In this document: positions 14,297 through 21,455 of the stretch, piece after piece
Layout of the letters: every line of letters begins with the position of its first letter
How positions within the stretch are numbered: position 1 is the stretch's first letter
Assembly: GCF_039926425.1 (NCBI RefSeq)
Contig: NZ_JBDSWZ010000076.1
Span: forward strand, 1 to 22,382
Source of the DNA: Dokdonella_A sp039926425
GTDB taxonomy: Bacteria; Pseudomonadota; Gammaproteobacteria; Xanthomonadales; Rhodanobacteraceae
Direction of reading: 5' to 3'
Length of the DNA stretch: 22,382 bases
Translations under genes and position numbers: made by a program
The notes under the pieces: model-generated
What the model was told of the DNA's origin: nothing
Database searches by the model: none
What the model saw: the letters and a program-made list of their open reading frames with translations, nothing else

Positions 14297-16564
14297 TCAG
14301 CGCAGCGATTCGGCGGCCGCGACGATATCCGCTTCGCCCGGCAGCACCAGGAACGCAGCGCTGGCGAGCGGTGTGAAGGTGTCCACGCCAACGACGCGCT
14401 TCAATGGCGTGCTGCCCTGCCCCGCCTCGACGACCGCGGTAATGACGCCCTCGCCGATGCCCGCCGAATGACGACCCTCATCAACGACGATGATGCGCTG
14501 CGCGGTCTTTGCCTGTTCGGCGATGTACGCATCGTTCAACGGCACCAGCCAGCGGAGATCGACGACGCGGCATTTCCAGCCACGCTTCGTTTCAATCTCG
14601 CGCGCGGCGCGAAGGCTCATCGGTACGCCGTTGCCATACGTGAAAATCACAAGGTCGCACGCGTCGGGTTCGTAGACGCGTCCTTCGCCAAGCGTCATCG
14701 ACTGGTCGAGCGGCGGATACGACGTCAGCCACTGGCCATCGCCCGCCTCGTGCAGATCCTTGGTCATGTACAGCGCGATCGGTTCGAGGAAGATCGACAC
14801 GCGGCCGTCCACCTGTGCCAGCGCGGTCAGCGTGCGCAGCATCGTGACCGCATCGTCGCCTCGACTTGCGCATCCGACGATCAAGCCGGGAATGTCGCGC
14901 AGTGCGGTGATCGAATTGTCGTTGTGGAAATGCCCGCCAAAGCCGCGCTGGTAGCCGAGCCCCGCCATGCGCACGACCATCGGGTTGCGGAACTGGTCGT
15001 TCGAGAAGAACTGCAGCGACGCCGCCTCGCCACGGATCTGGTCGCAGGCGTTGTGGAAGTAGGCGAGGTACTGGATCTCGGGAATCGGCAGCAGGCCCAT
15101 GTTCGCGTACCCCTGCGCGAGGCCGAGAATCATCGTCTCGTCGAGCAGCGTGTTGAACACGCGCGCATTCCGGAACGCCTTGTGCAGCCCCTTGGTGACG
15201 GTGTACACACCGCCCTTCTGCGCCACATCCTCGCCGAACAGCAGCGCCTGCGGATACTTGGCGAACAGGTCGTGCAACGCATTGTTGATCTGGATCGCGA
15301 GATGCCGCGGCGGCAGTCGTTCGGGAAGTTTGTCCTCGCCGCCGAACACCGATGCGCGCTTCTCCGCGAAATCCGCGCGCGTCGCCTCCGCCTCGACCTT
15401 CGACGGCGTGTACGGAGCGAGCGGCGCGATGACGTCTTCGAGACGATCGAGCTTGGGCCGCCGATCCGCTTCATCGGCCGCCGCGAAACATGTGCGGCGG
15501 GTCTCTTCGTACACCGCAAGCAACGACTCACGCGTGTACAACCCCGATTCAAGCGCGATCGCCGCGGATCGCAACAGCGGATCACTCGCCTCCACCGCCA
15601 TCAGCTCTTCGATGCTGCGCCATTCGATTTCGAAGTCGGTGCCGGCATGTCCCATGATCCGCGTGGTGCGCAGATGCAGGAACGTCGGACGGCGCGTGGT
15701 GCGGCAGTGATGCACGGCCCGGGCTACCTGCTCGTAGCCGGCGGCCAGATCAAGACCGTCAGCGGGGAAATAGTCGAGACCATCGCGATGCCGGAATGCA
15801 TTGCCGATCCAGCCGCCCGGTGTCTTCACCGAAATCCCGATGCCATTGTCCTCACAGACAAACAGCACCGGTGCCGGCAACTTCTGATACGCCGTCCACT
15901 GCGCCGTGTTGAACGCGGTCTGGGCAGTCGCATGATTGGACGACGCATCGCCGAACGAGCAGATTGCGATCGAATCGGCGGGCACCGGCAACGGATGGGC
16001 AATGCGCTTCGCCTGTTCGATCGCGACCGCGGTGCCGAGCGCTTTTGGAAGATGCGAGGCAATCGTCGACGTCTGCGGAAGCACCCACAACGGCTTTGAT
16101 CCCCATACCTTGTGACGGCCGCCCGATGCCGGATCGTCCTTGCTCGCAGCGAATGACAATGCCGAATCCATGATTGGATCCATCCCGGGCAGCTTGCGAA
16201 ATCGCTCGGCCATGAAGGCACCGCTGCGATAGTGCAGGAATGCAGGATCGGTGTGCCGGGTCAGGCGGGCAACCATCGCGTTGCCTTCGTGGCCGCTCGA
16301 TCCGATGGTGTAGAAGACCTTGTTCTGCACGCGAAGCACCCGCGCCATGAGGTCGAGATGTCGAGACGCCAGCTGCGATTCAAGCAGCTCCACGAAATCG
16401 CCGGCCGTGCACAGGCTACCCTCCAGGACCGGGTCGTCCGCACGTGGCGGGCGACCCGGCGTACCGCTCCAGTCGCCCACGAATTCAATGAAGTTCCGGT
16501 CGCAGACGTCGGCTCGATTGACGTTGCGGTGACGTGCAGGAATGGCGTTGGGCGTCGCGGACAT
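14297..16564 (-). CDS. Single-chain E1 (alpha-beta fusion) 2-oxoacid dehydrogenase, thiamine diphosphate-dependent
   Basis: The 755-residue protein carries an E1-alpha half (about 70-370) and an E1-beta half (about 420-755) in one chain. The alpha half has GHEGNAMVAR (91-100), the ThDP motif FGDASSN (204-210) ending in CEDNGIGIS, and RIMGHAGTD. The beta half has LLFGEDVAQKGGVYTVTKGL (441-460), the cofactor-activating glutamate in LLDETMILGLAQGYA (476) and a histidine-bearing GFGGHFHND (541-549) where E1-beta enzymes have a GGG..H.S motif. It decarboxylates a 2-oxoacid, perhaps branched-chain, and hands the acyl group to E2 lipoamide. No E2 or E3 gene lies in the window. The start at 16564 begins the conserved sequence; an upstream in-frame extension to 16915 is low-quality and overlaps the GST gene. 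Confidence 0.85.
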   Translation of the reverse strand: MSATPNAIPARHRNVNRADVCDRNFIEFVGDWSGTPGRPPRADDPVLEGSLCTAGDFVELLESQLASRHLDLMARVLRVQNKVFYTIGSSGHEGNAMVARLTRHTDPAFLHYRSGAFMAERFRKLPGMDPIMDSALSFAASKDDPASGGRHKVWGSKPLWVLPQTSTIASHLPKALGTAVAIEQAKRIAHPLPVPADSIAICSFGDASSNHATAQTAFNTAQWTAYQKLPAPVLFVCEDNGIGISVKTPGGWIGNAFRHRDGLDYFPADGLDLAAGYEQVARAVHHCRTTRRPTFLHLRTTRIMGHAGTDFEIEWRSIEELMAVEASDPLLRSAAIALESGLYTRESLLAVYEETRRTCFAAADEADRRPKLDRLEDVIAPLAPYTPSKVEAEATRADFAEKRASVFGGEDKLPERLPPRHLAIQINNALHDLFAKYPQALLFGEDVAQKGGVYTVTKGLHKAFRNARVFNTLLDETMILGLAQGYANMGLLPIPEIQYLAYFHNACDQIRGEAASLQFFSNDQFRNPMVVRMAGLGYQRGFGGHFHNDNSITALRDIPGLIVGCASRGDDAVTMLRTLTALAQVDGRVSIFLEPIALYMTKDLHEAGDGQWLTSYPPLDQSMTLGEGRVYEPDACDLVIFTYGNGVPMSLRAAREIETKRGWKCRVVDLRWLVPLNDAYIAEQAKTAQRIIVVDEGRHSAGIGEGVITAVVEAGQGSTPLKRVVGVDTFTPLASAAFLVLPGEADIVAAAESLR

Positions 16565-16632
16565 TGGAAGGACCTGGAAGAGTGCAGCGGGATCGTGCGC
16601 GTCAGCGCCAACCCGTTTCCCGATGAAAATGG

Positions 16633-16652
16633 ATGCCTGCGTTTGCAGGCAT
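16633..16652 (-). terminator. Hairpin with short T-run after the GST gene (REP-like sequence)
   Basis: ATGCCTGC (16633-16640) pairs exactly with GCAGGCAT (16645-16652). On the minus strand the hairpin is followed by CCATTTTC, giving a weak intrinsic terminator about 45 bases after the GST stop and ahead of the E1 gene. The sequence GGATGCCTGCGTTTGCAGGC also resembles REP-like units of the GGAT..CCTGC..GCAGG..ATGACG type common in this lineage. Confidence 0.5.
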
Positions 16653-16697
16653 GACGTCGAAACAAATCGAAGCGGACCGCGGGCGCGCCTCTCGCGC

Positions 16698-17345
16698 CTA
16701 CCCGGTTCTGGAGAGCGCAATCCGCTCGGCGTTTTCCGCGGCAAGCGCCGGCATCGAAACGAATCCCGGTTGCGCGCGAATGCGGTCGAGCCACGCGAGC
16801 ACGTGCGGATACGCGCCGAGCGCGAAACCGCCATCGTCGGCACAGTGCGTGTACCCGAACAGCGCGATGTCGGCGATACTGTAGTGGTCGCCGCTGAACC
16901 ATGCGTGCGCGGCAAGGTGGGTTTCCATCACGCCGAAGGCCTGATGGCCGCGTTCGCGCAACGTCGGCAACTCCGCCCGTCGCGGTGAGTCGGGCGGCGC
17001 CCAGCCGCAAATGAAGCGCGCGACGGCAATGTACGGCTCGTGGCTGTACTGCTCGAAGAACAGCCATGACAAGGTCTGCGCGCGCTGCCAGGCATCCCCA
17101 CCGAAATATGGGGTGCCTTCCGCCAGCCAGCAGAGGATCGCATTCGACTCGACGAGAATGCGTCCGTCGTCGGTTTCCAACATCGGCACGCGGCCGTTAG
17201 GATTTTTCGCAAGGTACTCCGGCGTGCGCGTCGCGCCGTGCGCGCTGTCGGTTTCGATCCAGCGATGGTCGCGGTCGAGATGCCCGAGCATCATGCGCAG
17301 CTTGTGGCAATTGCCGGACGGCGAATAGCCGTAGACGCTGATCAT
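16698..17345 (-). CDS. Glutathione S-transferase family protein
   Basis: The 215-residue cytoplasmic protein has the two GST domains. The N-terminal thioredoxin-like part opens with VYGYSPSGNCHKLRMML (the SPSGNC segment holds the probable glutathione-activating serine or cysteine) and includes NPNGRVPMLETDDGRILVESNAIL, the gamma-glutamyl-binding cis-proline and ES motif. The C-terminal helical part contains HYSIADIALFGYTH, the N-capping/hydrophobic staple region of GSTs. The ATG at 17345 overlaps the stop of the acetyltransferase gene as ATGA; a longer start at 17378 would lie inside that gene and adds non-conserved residues. It is the last gene of the gcdH operon. The substrate is unknown; the class is closest to bacterial beta/theta-like GSTs without confidence. 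Confidence 0.88.
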   Translation of the reverse strand: MISVYGYSPSGNCHKLRMMLGHLDRDHRWIETDSAHGATRTPEYLAKNPNGRVPMLETDDGRILVESNAILCWLAEGTPYFGGDAWQRAQTLSWLFFEQYSHEPYIAVARFICGWAPPDSPRRAELPTLRERGHQAFGVMETHLAAHAWFSGDHYSIADIALFGYTHCADDGGFALGAYPHVLAWLDRIRAQPGFVSMPALAAENAERIALSRTG

Positions 17346-17899
17346 GCCGAGCCCGCTCCCGCACGTCGTGCGAGCCATTGCTCGCGCGTCTGTCCCCAGA
17401 TATCGATCGGCACCTCCTCGAACGGCGGCGGCAATCGGCCGCGTCCGCGGTTGATCGAACCGAGTCGTTGCGCCAGTGCCTGCGACGCCCGGTTTTCAGG
17501 GACGATCGAGTGGATCACGTCGGTCCAGCCAAGTTTCGCAAACGCCCAATCGATCGACGCGGTTGCCGCCTCGCTTGCGTAACCCTTCCCCCACGACGAA
17601 CGGACAAATGCCCAACCGACCTCCGTTCCCGGCCAGCCTTCGGGCTGCCACGGCCCAGCCTGTCCGATCCATTGGCCACTGGATTTCTCGATCACCGAAA
17701 ACATCGCGAATCCCTGGATCGCCCATGCACCCGGCATCTGCAGGAATTTGCGCCATGCCGGAGCGCGCAGCAGCATGCCGCCAATGTGGCGCGCTGCTTC
17801 CTCGTCCGCCAGCATCCGAGCGTATGCGTCGAAATCATCGCGATGCGGAACGCGCAGGATCAGGCGTTCCGTTTCGATCCGCGTGTTCATGCGATCCAT
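17342..17899 (-). CDS. GNAT-family N-acetyltransferase (RimJ/RimL type)
   Basis: The 185-residue protein starts with the RimJ/RimL-like ETERLILRVPHRDDFDAYARML. It shows the acetyl-CoA pyrophosphate loop in RSSWGKGYASEAA (about 102-114) and the C-terminal VIHSIVPENRASQALAQRLG motif, where the asparagine and serine contact cofactor. The substrate could be a protein N terminus or a small amine and cannot be read from sequence. The ATG at 17899 is chosen because GGAGGG lies just upstream and the start shares one base with the preceding stop (TGATG). A TTG one codon earlier is too close to that site, and the ATG at 17890 is too far. Its own stop overlaps the GST start by four bases, so all three genes are tightly coupled. 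Confidence 0.88.
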   Translation of the reverse strand: MDRMNTRIETERLILRVPHRDDFDAYARMLADEEAARHIGGMLLRAPAWRKFLQMPGAWAIQGFAMFSVIEKSSGQWIGQAGPWQPEGWPGTEVGWAFVRSSWGKGYASEAATASIDWAFAKLGWTDVIHSIVPENRASQALAQRLGSINRGRGRLPPPFEEVPIDIWGQTREQWLARRAGAGSA

Positions 17900-18519
17900 C
17901 AACCCTCCGTCGCGGCGGCATGAATCGCCGGTTGCGCGGCGTCGGTTGGATGCACGCCCTTGTACTCGCAGCCCGGCAAGGTCTGTGCGATCGATGCGAA
18001 GTCATCGGTTTCGCAATGCCAGCGCATGCCCATCGCGTCGCTTCCGGAAAGATCCGGAACCAGGCGGATGTGCCCGCCCGCATGACCGGGCACCGCTCCG
18101 AACAGCAGTTCGATGTGCCCGTCCGGCATCACGCTCGCCGATTGCAGCGCAGTGCCGTGATACTGATCCGGCGCCGCGAGCCCCGCCTCCTGATTGTTCG
18201 ACGGCAGTTTGAGCGTGGTCGCGTAATACTCGGCAATCGCCGTGCGCATTGCGGCGACACTCGTGAAATCATTGCGCATCGCGATGTTTGACGGATCGGT
18301 CACCGCAGCGACGGCGTCATGCGTCTGGGTGACCGTCGTGCGAATCGCCGACTGCTCCGCCGACAGCCGATCGAGCTCGCGCCGGGTCGACTCGCTCTGC
18401 AGTCGCATTTCGGACAGCAACTGCTTCTGGTCCTGCCGCTGCATCATGCCCTGGTAAAGCAGCACGCCCGCGACCACCGCGATCAATCCCCCCGCGACCA
18501 CCAGCACATCATTGCGCAT
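17899..18519 (-). CDS. Membrane-anchored coiled-coil protein with type IV pilin-like C-terminal head
   Basis: The 206-residue protein has an N-terminal membrane helix (about 5-22, VLVVAGGLIAVVAGVLLY), a charged heptad-like coiled coil (about 28-70) and a C-terminal domain (about 85-187). That domain resembles the globular head of type IV pilins: AMRTAIAEYYATTLKLPSNN, then a beta-sheet region and a WHCE...LPGC pair (Cys169, Cys184) like the pilin disulphide D-region. There is no prepilin peptidase site (no G followed by FTLIE), so it is not a processed pilin and would be fixed in the inner membrane with the head in the periplasm. A GGGGA Shine-Dalgarno precedes the ATG. It lies 29 bases after gcdH and overlaps the acetyltransferase start by one base. 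Function unknown; the pilin likeness is by eye. Confidence 0.75.
   Translation of the reverse strand: MRNDVLVVAGGLIAVVAGVLLYQGMMQRQDQKQLLSEMRLQSESTRRELDRLSAEQSAIRTTVTQTHDAVAAVTDPSNIAMRNDFTSVAAMRTAIAEYYATTLKLPSNNQEAGLAAPDQYHGTALQSASVMPDGHIELLFGAVPGHAGGHIRLVPDLSGSDAMGMRWHCETDDFASIAQTLPGCEYKGVHPTDAAQPAIHAAATEG
17903..17908 (-). promoter_or_regulatory. Shine-Dalgarno GGAGGG of the acetyltransferase gene
   Basis: GGAGGG on the minus strand lies inside the end of the upstream pilin-like gene and three bases before the ATG at 17899. It selects this start over the ATG at 17890. Confidence 0.6.
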
Positions 18520-18548
18520 GCGTATCCCCGTTCGATGACTGCTTGACG

Positions 18549-19721
18549 TCAGAACGCGTTGATGCCCGTGAGTTCGCGGCCGACCACCAGCTGATGCACG
18601 GTTTCAGTCCCCTCGTAGGTGATGACCGATTCGAGATTCAACGCGTGGCGGATCGGGCAATGTTCGGTGGTGATGCCGGCGCCGCCAAGGATGTCGCGCG
18701 CTTCGCGCGCAATGTCGATCGCCATGCGGCAGTTGTTCCATTTCGCGAGGCTGACCTGGGTCGGTTGCATGCTGCCGGCGTCCTTCAAACGCCCAAGCTG
18801 CAGCGACAGCAACTGCGCCAGCGTGATCCGCCGCGCCATGTCGGCAAGTTTCAGCTGCACTGCCTGATTGGCCGCAAGCGGACGGTTGAACAGGATGCGG
18901 TTCTTCGCGTACTCGGTCGCCTCGGTGAGACACGCAATGGCCGCGCCGATCGGTCCCCAGGTGATGCCGTAGCGTGCCTGCGTCAGGCAGCCGAGCGGCC
19001 CCTTCAGGCCCTTCACGTTCGGCAGGCGGTTTGTTTCCGGCACGCGCACGTTGTCGAAAAACAGCGCCGAGGTCACCGAGGCGCGCAAGCTCATTTTCTT
19101 GTGGATTTCCTGCGCGCTGAAACCGGCGAAGTCCTTCTCCACGAGGAAGCCCTGGATGCCTTCGTCGGTCATCGCCCAGACGATCGCGATGTGGGCGAGG
19201 TTGCCGTTGGTGATCCACATCTTGGCGCCGTTGAGGATCCAGTCGGCGCCGTCCTTCTTCGCATTCGTCTTCATGTTGGCCGGATCGGACCCGCCGTGCG
19301 GTTCGGTCAGGCCGAAGCAGCCGATCACCTTGCCCGCGGCCATGTCCGGCAACCAGCGTCGGCGCTGTTCTTCCGAGCCGTAGGCGTAGATCGGATACAT
19401 GCACAACGACGACTGCACCGAGGCAAAGCTGCGGATGCCCGAATCGCCGCGTTCGAGCTCCTGGCACACCAGGCCGTAACTGACGCCGTTCATTCCGGCA
19501 CAGCCGTATTCGGTCGGCAGCGACGAACCCAGCAGGCCAAGGTCGGCCATCTCCGGAATCAGTTCCTGTGGAAAGCGCGCCTTGTCGAAGCAGTCGCCGA
19601 TGATCGGCAGCACGCGCTCGTCGGTGAAGCGCGCGACGGTGTCCTGCACCATGCGCTCTTCGTCGGACAGCATCGAACGGATATCGAACAGATCGGTTGG
19701 ATTGAGCGGAGTGGCGGGCAT
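18549..19721 (-). CDS. gcdH: Glutaryl-CoA dehydrogenase
   Basis: The enzyme uses FAD to oxidise and decarboxylate glutaryl-CoA to crotonyl-CoA in lysine and tryptophan degradation. The 390-residue sequence has GDSGIRSFASVQSSL (92-106), whose arginine 97 matches the residue that binds the glutaryl carboxylate. FAD-loop motifs FGLTEPHGGSDP (136-147) and WITNGNLAHI (169-178) follow, then DILGGAGITTEHCPIRH, and the catalytic base glutamate 370 in YEGTETVHQLVVGRELTGINAF at the very end. This set separates it from ordinary acyl-CoA dehydrogenases. ATG 19721 starts the conserved region; the extension to 19859 is proline-rich and unlikely. No Shine-Dalgarno precedes the start. It is the first gene of an operon with the pilin-like protein, acetyltransferase and GST. 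Confidence 0.94.
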   Translation of the reverse strand: MPATPLNPTDLFDIRSMLSDEERMVQDTVARFTDERVLPIIGDCFDKARFPQELIPEMADLGLLGSSLPTEYGCAGMNGVSYGLVCQELERGDSGIRSFASVQSSLCMYPIYAYGSEEQRRRWLPDMAAGKVIGCFGLTEPHGGSDPANMKTNAKKDGADWILNGAKMWITNGNLAHIAIVWAMTDEGIQGFLVEKDFAGFSAQEIHKKMSLRASVTSALFFDNVRVPETNRLPNVKGLKGPLGCLTQARYGITWGPIGAAIACLTEATEYAKNRILFNRPLAANQAVQLKLADMARRITLAQLLSLQLGRLKDAGSMQPTQVSLAKWNNCRMAIDIAREARDILGGAGITTEHCPIRHALNLESVITYEGTETVHQLVVGRELTGINAF

Positions 19722-19754
19722 TGGAAGGGGTCCGGGCGTGGGGCAAAGCGGGGT

Positions 19755-19760
19755 ATTGTA
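19755..19760 (-). promoter_or_regulatory. Possible -10 element of the gcdH operon
   Basis: TACAAT on the minus strand lies 33 bases upstream of the gcdH ATG, in the 137-base gap between divergent genes. It differs from the sigma-70 consensus at one position, but no good -35 box is seen at the right spacing, so this is tentative. Confidence 0.3.
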
Positions 19761-19858
19761 GCCGTGCGCGCCAGACGCCACCATCGGCGGCGGATTGGCT
19801 CCGCCGGCGACATCGACAGGCGGACCCGGCGACTTCGGCGGCGGCAAATTGCGAGACA

Positions 19859-20695
19859 ATGGCGCCGATGCGCGTTCCCGTTCTCACCTATCATTCCAAC
19901 AACATTTCCGGCAACGACTACGCGACCAACGACCATGTCGCGCTGGCCGCAGATCTGCGTCTGATCCACCGCAAAGGCTTGCGGATCGTTCCTCTCACGC
20001 AGGTGGTGGATGTGCTGATGGGTGGCGCGTCGCCGTCAACGGTTGCACATGCGGTCGCGATCACCTTCGATGATGGCTCGTGGTTCGACTGGCACGACCT
20101 CGATCATCCGACCTGCGGCATGCAACGTGGCTTCGCAGGCATCCTGCGTGATTTCAGCGGGGAAACCGGCGCGTTCGTGCATGCGACCAGCTTCGTGATC
20201 GTCTCGCCGGATGCGCGTGCGACACTCGACCGCACCTGCCTGGCGGGGCTGGGCTGGTGGGACGATGACTGGTGGGTCGCGGCACAACGCGAGGGCTTGC
20301 TGTCGATCGAAAGCCACAGTTGGGATCACAACCACCACACCCTCCCCGAAACCGCGCAACGCGAGCAGCGCAAGGGCACGTTTCTCACGATCGACACGTA
20401 CCGGGATGCAGACGCCGAAGTCCGCGCAGCTGCGGATTGGCTGGATGGGCTGCTGTCCCCGCATCGATCCAGTCTGTTGGCCTGGCCGTACGGCGAAGCG
20501 AGCCGTTACATGCTCGACGACTATCTGCCGACGCATCAAGCCGAGCATCGGCTGCGCGCGTGTTTCGGCACTGAACCGGCGCCGGTCGAGCACTCCAGCG
20601 CACGCTGGAATCTGCCGCGTTTCGTGTGCGGCTCCCATTGGAGAACTGCCGGGGAACTCGATCAACTGCTGATCGCAGCGACAGAGCGCGACTGA
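19859..20695 (+). CDS. Polysaccharide deacetylase (NodB-type) family protein without signal peptide
   Basis: The 278-residue product has the family's opening VPVLTYHS (7-13), motif 1 AITFDDG (67-73, with D71 as catalytic base and D72 as metal ligand) and motif 2 ESHSWDH (151-157, H153 and H157 as metal ligands). It also has a motif 3-like AWPYG (208-212). Such carbohydrate esterase family 4 enzymes remove N-acetyl groups from glycans using a metal ion. No signal peptide or membrane segment is visible, so the protein appears cytoplasmic, which is unusual for an enzyme acting on envelope polymers. Start 19859 is a choice between two close ATGs (the other is 19868); neither has a clear Shine-Dalgarno. 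It is divergent from gcdH. Confidence 0.85.
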   Translation: MAPMRVPVLTYHSNNISGNDYATNDHVALAADLRLIHRKGLRIVPLTQVVDVLMGGASPSTVAHAVAITFDDGSWFDWHDLDHPTCGMQRGFAGILRDFSGETGAFVHATSFVIVSPDARATLDRTCLAGLGWWDDDWWVAAQREGLLSIESHSWDHNHHTLPETAQREQRKGTFLTIDTYRDADAEVRAAADWLDGLLSPHRSSLLAWPYGEASRYMLDDYLPTHQAEHRLRACFGTEPAPVEHSSARWNLPRFVCGSHWRTAGELDQLLIAATERD

Positions 20696-20873
20696 CCGCC
20701 GGTCACAGACGGAAGCGTGCCCGTTGTGGCACCAACACCAAGGGAGGGGCCGGGAGACGAGCACGCGGCAAGCGCAGCAGCCCGACCCGATCTCCGCGAC
20801 AGGCTCCCCTTCCCTTCGCTACCGTTCGCCGCTCTGGTTGGATAGTCTAGGTCGATCGAGCAGCGAAAGCGTC

Positions 20874-21398
20874 ATGCACAGAAGCGCACTCCACACGATT
20901 CCCGAATCGCTTCGCCCATTCCTCACGATCACCGAGGTGGACGACGCACGATTGCTCGTCGGCGATTTGTTCCAGAAGAAATTCGCGGCGCCACCTCCGG
21001 ACGTCGGGCGACATCTCGCCGCCTTGTATCGTGATCCTGAAGGAGGCTTGCGGGTCGCAGGGTATTCGCACATGCGTGCGTTCGGTGACGTGTATCTGTC
21101 CGGAGGTTCGTGCAGCAATGGCGACACGATCCGCAGGATGGAACACGCCCATCGCGACGCCATTCACGCCGCGGGCGGGATCTGGTACCTGATTCTCAAA
21201 TACGCTTTCGAGCGCTACGCCGATTGTTGCGACGCATTTTTCGGCCATTGCGGCGATGCACGGGCACTCGCGGTCGCGACCGAGGCAGGCTTCATTGGAG
21301 CGGGCCATCCCTACCTGATCGTGAACTGGCACAAGCCCCTCCACGAGAACATCCAGCGTGCGCTGATCGCGAAAGTGCAGGCACTAGGACCGTTCTAG
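20874..21398 (+). CDS. Conserved hypothetical protein, GNAT-like in general pattern
   Basis: The 174-residue protein is not assigned to a named family. It contains AGYSHMRAFGDVYLSGGSCSNGDTIRRM, then a helix and IWYLILKYAFERYADCCDAFFGHCGDARALAVATEAGF, ending in YLIVNWHKPLHENIQRALIAKVQALGPF. The order (strand with a GY..M motif, helix, strand, then a helix with A....AGF, and a final strand) is like an acetyltransferase fold, but the usual acetyl-CoA loop (Q/R-x-x-G-x-G/A) is not evident. Four cysteines (one CC pair) lie within 35 residues and could bind metal or be redox-active. The start at 20874 gives the first conserved-looking residues; no strong Shine-Dalgarno. It has 178 bases between it and the deacetylase, so it may have its own promoter. 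Confidence 0.65.
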   Translation: MHRSALHTIPESLRPFLTITEVDDARLLVGDLFQKKFAAPPPDVGRHLAALYRDPEGGLRVAGYSHMRAFGDVYLSGGSCSNGDTIRRMEHAHRDAIHAAGGIWYLILKYAFERYADCCDAFFGHCGDARALAVATEAGFIGAGHPYLIVNWHKPLHENIQRALIAKVQALGPF

Positions 21399-21455
21399 TC
21401 GCGAAGGTTGCACCGTTCCACACCGGGATGACGCGCAATACGAGTGAACGGCGGG

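Noticed and set aside
13823..16099. A 758-codon plus-strand open frame
   Set aside because: It lies opposite the membrane-protein and E1 genes, both of which have recognisable domains. Its translation has no motif and is dominated by R, H, D and A.
18543..19964. A 473-codon plus-strand open frame across gcdH
   Set aside because: Antisense shadow of glutaryl-CoA dehydrogenase.
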